Source: Hymenobacter psoromatis
Lineage (GTDB): Bacteria > Bacteroidota > Bacteroidia > Cytophagales > Hymenobacteraceae
Reading direction: 5' to 3'
DNA length: 64,000 nucleotides
Assembly (NCBI GenBank): GCA_001596155.1
Contig: CP014771.1
Location: 4,402,001 to 4,466,000, forward strand
The notes beneath the pieces are model-generated. The model searched no databases and was not told where the DNA came from. It was given only the letters and a program-made list of their open reading frames with translations. Both the position numbers and the translations under genes were made by a program. Positions 59,323 to 64,000 of this stretch are shown here, in pieces (the stretch's first letter is position 1; every line of letters starts with the position of its first letter).

Positions 59323-60414
59323 CTACTTTCTTTCCAAAAACTTCCCGATGTTGTCGTTCAGAAACTTGGCATCGGCGGGGTTGCTGGCCGCGCCGGCGGT
59401 GTGGCCCCACAAGGACGGGATGGGCAGCAGCGTGACGCCCGGAATAAATGCCGCCTCGTAGCGCGCATCGCCCACCGGGAAGTACATATCCGTCTCCGAA
59501 GGCATGTACAGAATCGGCGTTTTGATGCTGCGCAGGGCCTTTTCTACATCGCCGCCGAAGCCGGGGGTAGTGCCCACGTCGTGGTATTCCCAGGTGCGCA
59601 TCTGGGCGATGAGGTCGTTGGCATCGGCCCCCGGAATGAAGTGGGTGCGGAAGTTATGGAGCACCTGCTCGAAGGTGGTGCCGGGCTTTTCATAGGAGCG
59701 CCACAGCTCCCTGCGCCACCATTCCTGCGAAAAGAGCCAGCCGGTCCAGACCACGGAAAAGGCTTCGATGCCCTTGGTAGGCGGTGCGGTGTAGTCGCCG
59801 TTTTTGAAGGCCTCGTCGGCGGTGAGGGCGGCAATCTGGCCTTCGAGGCGCACCACGCCGTGCGGATAGGTCTTGGCCGTGCCCGAAGTCGCCACGATGC
59901 GGTCGGCGAAGGTAGGGTAGCTCACGGCCCACTGAAAGGCCTGCTGCGAGCCCATCGAGAAGCCGATGAGGGCACGCAAATGCGTTATCTTCAATTCCTT
60001 GGTCAATAGCTCATGCACCGCCTGCACGTTGTCGCGGATGGTCATCACCGGGAAGCGCGGGCCGTGAAACGGCTCGGGCGTGTTGCTGGGCGACGACGAC
60101 TTGCCGTTGCCAAACAGCTCCGTCGTGACCAGAAACAGCTTGGTGGTATCCAGGCACTTGCCGGGGCCGATGAGCCACTCGTAGCCCCGGTATCCGGCCA
60201 TGTAGTGCGAGGGCAGCAGCACGGCATTGTCGCGCTTGGCATTGAGGTGGCCGTAGGTGCCGTAGCCCACCAGGGCCTTGGGCAGCACCGTGCCGCCTTC
60301 GGTTTTGAAGTTGGTGAGGGTGTAGAAATAGTGCGGCACCTTGGTTGCCGGTTTGGTTTGGGCCTGCGCAGCGAGGGCGGCAAGCAGGAAAAGGAGGGGT
60401 AGGAGCAGGCGCAT
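59323..60414 (-). CDS. Secreted alpha/beta hydrolase, MetX-like
   Basis: 363 residues from ATG 60414 with a signal peptide (MRLLLPLLFLLAALAAQAQ); the longer frame passes through a repeat. It matches the homoserine O-acetyltransferase superfamily: GYGTYGHLNAKRDNAVLLPSHY, nucleophile elbow LIGFSMGSQQAFQWAVSYP (Ser near residue 160), acid in MPSETDMYFPVGDARY and catalytic His in LWGHTAGA. True MetX is cytoplasmic; a signal peptide here argues for a hydrolase of unknown substrate. It is convergent with the amidase gene. Confidence 0.85.
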   Translation of the reverse strand: MRLLLPLLFLLAALAAQAQTKPATKVPHYFYTLTNFKTEGGTVLPKALVGYGTYGHLNAKRDNAVLLPSHYMAGYRGYEWLIGPGKCLDTTKLFLVTTELFGNGKSSSPSNTPEPFHGPRFPVMTIRDNVQAVHELLTKELKITHLRALIGFSMGSQQAFQWAVSYPTFADRIVATSGTAKTYPHGVVRLEGQIAALTADEAFKNGDYTAPPTKGIEAFSVVWTGWLFSQEWWRRELWRSYEKPGTTFEQVLHNFRTHFIPGADANDLIAQMRTWEYHDVGTTPGFGGDVEKALRSIKTPILYMPSETDMYFPVGDARYEAAFIPGVTLLPIPSLWGHTAGAASNPADAKFLNDNIGKFLERK

Positions 60415-60430
60415 AAGGGGGTAGGGCTGA

Positions 60431-60562
60431 AAGTAGCGCGAAGTTTCCACTTCGTGCGCGAGCAAAGCGAGCAGAGGGAACCACGCGGAATTGAATGGCA
60501 CTTCGCGGCGCGAACGACCGTGCTCGCTACGCTCGCGCACGAAGTGGAAACTTCGTGCTACT
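60431..60562. repeat. REPIN-like inverted pair, family D copy 4
   Basis: Arms AAGTAGCGCGAAGT-TTCC-ACTTCG and complement, nested stem GAAGT/ACTTC, wide centre. Its right edge GTAGC supplies the stop codon (TAG, 60558-60560) of the DUF1028 gene. Confidence 0.85.
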
Positions 60563-61556
60563 GCGCCAGTATCTGCTTTAGCTCGGCCGGGCTCACCGTG
60601 AGCAGGCCCACTTTGGGCAGGCGCTCGGTCAGGATGCGCCAGTTGGGCTCCTGCCGAAAAATGGGTTTCAGCAGGGCCAGCGCGGCGGGCACCTGCTGCT
60701 TATTGGCCAGCGTGATGGCGTGCCAGTACTTCATTTCCAGGTTTTGGGGAAACATCTTTTCGGCGGCCTGGTACTCGGCGATGGCTTTGGGCATGTCGTT
60801 TTTTTCCACGGCCAGGTCGCCGGCGTTCATGTGGTCGTAGGCACGGTGCAGCTTCAGCAGGCGGCGCAGTTCGGGCAGGGGGGCGGCGCTGTCGTCCACG
60901 CGCAGGTCCACGAGGCGGTCGGCCCAGGGGCCTTCGGTGGTGGTGCCGCGCACCATGAGCAGCGCGGCCGACTGGCGGCCCCGGATGTCGCCGCCGGCCG
61001 CCTGGGCCGCATCGAGAGCCGCCAGCACGCGCTCGGCGAGGGGTAGGGCGGCGCTGGCTTCGTAGGCTTTGGCCATCGCGCCCCACACGGTGTTATTCAG
61101 CATCATATTGGCCTGCACCGAAAACTGGTTGCCCTGCTGCTGGCCGGCCATGTCCACGCACTTTTTGCCGGTGAAGGTGGCCACGTGGCCCTGGTTATCC
61201 AGGATGGCCACCTGGCGCACGTCGCGGCCTTCGTCGGCGGCCAGCAACTCATCCAGCGCCTGCTGGGCGGTTTTTCCGCTTTTCAATAGGGCCAATCCTC
61301 TCAGGCCAAATGACTTATTAGTAAACGACTGCGTGGCCACCACCCCCACGCCGGCCTCGGCCCAGCTCACACTGGTGCCCACCGAAAACCAGTGGCTCTG
61401 CACGGCCACGGCCATTTCGCCGGTTTTGGGGTCGCGGGCCACGATGCTGAACGTGTGGGCCAGCGGGTCGGTGGCCGAGTAAACGGACTGCGCGCGCGCG
61501 GCCGGGCGGCCCAGCAGCGTCAGCAGCGTGAGGAGGGGTAGGAGTTTGCGAAGCAT
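60558..61556 (-). CDS. Secreted DUF1028 protein with helical C-terminal repeat region
   Basis: 332 residues from ATG 61556 (MLRKLLPLLTLLTLLGRPAARAQ signal peptide). DUF1028 (Ntn-like) domain, residues about 25-235: AHTFSIVARDPKTGEMAVAVQSHWFSVG, WAEAGVGVVATQSFTNKSFG, and FTGKKCVDMAGQQQGNQFSVQANMM. C-terminal TPR-like helices (about 245-320: MNAGDLAVEKNDMPKAIAEYQAAEKMFPQN) are joined to it. The family may be a hydrolase of the Ntn type; its role is not known. The stop codon lies in a repeat. Confidence 0.85.
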   Translation of the reverse strand: MLRKLLPLLTLLTLLGRPAARAQSVYSATDPLAHTFSIVARDPKTGEMAVAVQSHWFSVGTSVSWAEAGVGVVATQSFTNKSFGLRGLALLKSGKTAQQALDELLAADEGRDVRQVAILDNQGHVATFTGKKCVDMAGQQQGNQFSVQANMMLNNTVWGAMAKAYEASAALPLAERVLAALDAAQAAGGDIRGRQSAALLMVRGTTTEGPWADRLVDLRVDDSAAPLPELRRLLKLHRAYDHMNAGDLAVEKNDMPKAIAEYQAAEKMFPQNLEMKYWHAITLANKQQVPAALALLKPIFRQEPNWRILTERLPKVGLLTVSPAELKQILAQ

Positions 61557-61675
61557 AAATTGGAAGAAAAGCGAATGTAGCAGCCAATCCGCGTTTCTCA
61601 GCCAAGAATCAGCCGTCAGGTAATTTTGGAGGGGGTAGGCTGGCCGCCTAGTGCCCCACCGCCAGGCGCTCACCT

Positions 61676-62401
61676 CTACATCTCTTCTTTCACACCCGAT
61701 TTAATCAGCCACCAGTTGACGGGGTAGGCCGTGACGAAACCCGCCAGCATGGCCAGCTGCATCATGAACCAGAACACCGGGTCGTTGGCCCGCAGCTCGT
61801 GCTTGAAAATGCCGAAGGTGACGATGGCCATCCAGCCGTACATACCAATTTGCCAGGCAGTTAGCGAGAGGGCATCGGCCTTCACGGCGGCCCGCAGCCC
61901 CTCGGCCGGACCCAGGTGCCGCATGGGCGCGATGGCGTAGTACTGAAACACGATGCCGATGAGAAAGGCCGCGCCGAAGTCGAGCACCCAGGCCCCGAAA
62001 ATGGCCCGCCCAAACAGCACCAGCGGCACGAAATACACGAACGTTTCCACCAGCAGGTCGCCCAGGCTACAGCCGCTGCCGCAGTGCAGGGCACCCACCA
62101 CCACGCTTTGCCAGAAGGGTTTTTGGGGACCCATAGCCGGCTGGCCGCCCGGCTTTTCAGCCATTGGCCCATCCGGCATGTCTGGCATAGCGGGCTGCTT
62201 GTCGTGGGCTGGCCGGGCCATTGGGCGGCCCAGCCGGTAGTAGGCCCACAGGCCCAGCGGCCCCGCATAGAGCGGCGTCAGCACCCACACGTAGTTCATA
62301 ATCCACATGCGCTGCCGATGCCCGGTCAAAATATCAAGGGCCACGATGGCCACGCACAACAGCGCGACAACCAAGGAAATAACGGCGATAGTAAGGAGCA
62401 T
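61676..62401 (-). CDS. DUF4396 integral membrane protein
   Basis: 241 residues from ATG 62401 (MLLTIAVISLVVALLCVAIVAL). About six membrane helices, with a Met/Pro-rich cytoplasmic loop (AMPDMPDGPMAEKPGG) after the second. The family motif VVGALHCGSGCSLGDLLVETFV near residue 115 has two cysteines and a histidine placed in a helix, which suggests metal handling (copper is a candidate, given the Met-rich loop). It is a single gene; upstream lie only orphan gene tails. Confidence 0.85.
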   Translation of the reverse strand: MLLTIAVISLVVALLCVAIVALDILTGHRQRMWIMNYVWVLTPLYAGPLGLWAYYRLGRPMARPAHDKQPAMPDMPDGPMAEKPGGQPAMGPQKPFWQSVVVGALHCGSGCSLGDLLVETFVYFVPLVLFGRAIFGAWVLDFGAAFLIGIVFQYYAIAPMRHLGPAEGLRAAVKADALSLTAWQIGMYGWMAIVTFGIFKHELRANDPVFWFMMQLAMLAGFVTAYPVNWWLIKSGVKEEM

Positions 62402-62533
62402 AGTGCCAGGTGCGCGGCCTAAGCGTGCGCCGCGGTTTCTGATACGCAGCGCGGACGGGCGCGGCGGCCTGGCCGGCAAATACGCCAAAAAACTATGCGG
62501 GGCCGGCCCAGATTCTGCACCGTCGGCGTGCGG

Positions 62534-62593
62534 CTACGCCAGCAGCTCGTAGCCCACGCCGCGCACGTTCACGATGAGTACCTGCTCAATCAA
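62534..62593 (-). pseudogene. C-terminal tail of an OmpR-type response regulator
   Basis: Reads EQVLIVNVRGVGYELLA-stop, the conserved last strand and hairpin of an OmpR/PhoB winged helix. Nothing upstream in frame continues it; at 62594 it meets an opposed fragment. It is a deletion scar. Confidence 0.65.
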
Positions 62594-62604
62594 AAACGAC
62601 TATT

Positions 62605-62694
62605 GCTACGTGCCTGGAAGTCGTGCGCAGCCAGGTGCTCCCGCGCTACCTGCTGCTGAGCTTCACCTACCAGCTGCGCAGCTTCGGCAAGTGA
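62605..62694 (+). pseudogene. C-terminal tail of an outer-membrane barrel protein
   Basis: Reads CLEVVRSQVLPRYLLLSFTYQLRSFGK-stop, the closing strand seen at the end of TonB-dependent receptor-like barrels of Bacteroidota. No upstream body exists. It sits head to head with the response-regulator tail. Confidence 0.65.
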
Positions 62695-62703
62695 TAATGT
62701 GAC

Positions 62704-64000
62704 TTAGAAGGGGTAGCCGATGGCCAGGTTCAGGCGGCCGCTTTTGTCGTCGGGCGTGCCGTAGTTGGCGCGCAGCGGGATGGCATAGTCGAAGCGAATG
62801 ACGAAAAATTGCACGTCGATGCGCAGGCCTACCCCCGTGCCCACGGCCAGTTGCTTGAGGGCCTGGCTAGCCACGAACTGCCCGCCCGGCCGCTGCGGGT
62901 CATTGTTCACGAGCCAGATATTGCCCGCGTCCATAAAAATCGCGCCTTTCACGTAGGGAAACAGGTCCTGGCGATACTCGATATTACCCTCCAGGCGCAG
63001 GTCGCCCACCTGGTCGTAGTAGCTGTTCACGATGTCGGTGCCGGTGGGCTTATAGGAGCCCGGCCCAATCTGGCGTGCCGCGAAAGCCCGGATGGAGTTG
63101 GGGCCGCCGATGCCATACTGCCGCAAATACGGTAGCGAGCCACCACCCGAATTGCCGTAGGGCAGGCCTACCCCTATCTGCAAGCGCCCCACGAGGCGGT
63201 CGCCCGACGTTGACTTGGGGCTGATGCGGTAGTACTCACGCAGCTCCAGGTCGAACTTGGCGTATTGGGCAAATGGCTGGCCCGCAATGGTATACTTCTC
63301 GGTAGCGGTTTTGCTGCCCACCACCGCGCCGCTGACGGCGTTGGCGATGTTGCCGCTCACCTCGGCCATGCCCTGAAAGAAAATCTGCTGCCGACGTTTT
63401 TCCAACACCTGCTGGTTGTAGGTATAGCGATACGAAGAAGCCAGGATGAACTGCGACTGATAGGCTTGGCGCAGAAAGGGCTTAGCCTTCAGCACTGAAT
63501 CGAACGCCGCGGTGCTGGTGAAGGCGTTGTACTCAACGTCAATTAGCTTGATTTCCTGCTCGTTGGTAATCTTGGTTTTCCAGCTGTAGCCGTAGTTGGC
63601 CGTGTAGCTGGTGGTGCTGAAGTAGCCCGAGCGCGCCACGTACCGAATACCCGCCCCGAAATTGGTGCGCGGCTGAAAGTCAGAATTGACTAGGCGCGGG
63701 TTCAGAAACGGCAGCTGCGGCACGATAAGCCGGGGCACAATCAGCTTGGCGTCAAGGCCAAACTCGGTCGAGATGAGGCCCGTGTTGTTGCGGCTTTCGG
63801 CCCCGGCGGGCGCGCGGGTCTGGGTTTCGTACGAGGCTACCCCGTTGATAAGCAGCTGCTCGGCCCCGCGCAGCGCCGAGCGGTTGCGGAACGTAATGTT
63901 CAGGCCCGGCCCCGTAAAGCCGTTGCTCTTGCTCACCAGCTGCACTTCGGCCCGCAGGCTTTTCTTCTTGAGCTGCGTCATCCGAATGTCGGAATCGAGG
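62704..64000 (-). CDS. Omp85 (BamA/TamA-like) outer-membrane barrel protein; N-terminus outside window
   Basis: At least 432 residues; the frame stays open to the right edge, so the POTRA domains lie outside. The barrel part has many strands alternating Tyr/Phe with charged residues, with the family signature VGLPYGNSGGGSLPYLRQYGIGGPNSIRAF (surface loop with RGF-like IRAF), DAGNIWLVNND and a final strand RLNLAIGYPF ending in Phe, as required for barrel insertion. Likely the TamL/BamA group of Bacteroidota (assembly of other outer-membrane proteins). An ATG at 63981 lies inside the fold and is not the true start. Confidence 0.85.
   Translation of the reverse strand, partial: LDSDIRMTQLKKKSLRAEVQLVSKSNGFTGPGLNITFRNRSALRGAEQLLINGVASYETQTRAPAGAESRNNTGLISTEFGLDAKLIVPRLIVPQLPFLNPRLVNSDFQPRTNFGAGIRYVARSGYFSTTSYTANYGYSWKTKITNEQEIKLIDVEYNAFTSTAAFDSVLKAKPFLRQAYQSQFILASSYRYTYNQQVLEKRRQQIFFQGMAEVSGNIANAVSGAVVGSKTATEKYTIAGQPFAQYAKFDLELREYYRISPKSTSGDRLVGRLQIGVGLPYGNSGGGSLPYLRQYGIGGPNSIRAFAARQIGPGSYKPTGTDIVNSYYDQVGDLRLEGNIEYRQDLFPYVKGAIFMDAGNIWLVNNDPQRPGGQFVASQALKQLAVGTGVGLRIDVQFFVIRFDYAIPLRANYGTPDDKSGRLNLAIGYPF

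Noticed and set aside
59323..60414. Assignment as metX (homoserine O-acetyltransferase)
   Set aside because: The signal peptide and the lack of methionine genes nearby argue against a cytoplasmic biosynthetic enzyme.

Overview
The window looks like a chromosomal segment of a GC-rich Bacteroidota of the order Cytophagales, most like Hymenobacter. The evidence is: TAnnTTTG promoter boxes, several so close to the start codon that the mRNA would be leaderless; a PorZ-type component of the type IX secretion system beside recO; a GldI-like FKBP lipoprotein beside nrnA and ndk; a NuoA-J cluster with separate NuoC and NuoD and a short NuoG; and weak Shine-Dalgarno signals. No rRNA, complete tRNA or CRISPR array was found.

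Layout. 1-6.4 kb, minus strand: what looks like a defence island, with an HNH nuclease, a methyltransferase-HIT fusion and a large protein that runs off the left edge (possibly DrmE-like), followed upstream by a DUF4007 gene and the N-terminal stump of its partner ATPase. 6.9-19.4 kb: a Spy-like periplasmic protein, an EamA transporter, a Fur regulator divergent from a GT39 glycosyltransferase, a flippase-like membrane protein, a vanadium-haloperoxidase/PAP2 lipoprotein, a pseudogene with a stop in its signal peptide, a hybrid sensor kinase/AraC regulator, a YdjC-type deacetylase and a GT2 enzyme. 19.5-22.7 kb: PBP2 and RodA, the elongasome pair. 22.8-31.7 kb: polytopic membrane proteins, a ferredoxin, thymidine kinase, PorZ and RecO. 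31.8-43 kb: two FKBP isomerases, NrnA, Ndk, an AAA ATPase coupled to a nucleoside permease, superoxide dismutase, TadA, two small secreted proteins and AspRS. 43-44.9 kb: a low-GC membrane gene, a frameshifted relic and a SWIM-finger protein. 44.9-54.1 kb: complex I genes nuoA-J, all on the minus strand, with two small coiled-coil genes and three different inverted repeats between them; nuoK-N are not here. 54.2-64 kb: a DUF4136 lipoprotein, tandem Uma2 nucleases, an AT-rich patch with a decayed IS630 element, secreted hydrolases, DUF1028 and DUF4396 proteins, two orphan gene tails and an Omp85 barrel protein that runs off the right edge.

The strongest unexplained signal is a set of about 17 intergenic REPIN-like elements: inverted pairs of units, each with its own small hairpin. 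Their hairpin stems change by compensatory substitutions between copies, and some copies supply the start or stop codons of neighbouring genes. A second signal is the word GGGGGTAGG/CCTACCCCC, which recurs dozens of times in both strands, in genes and between them.
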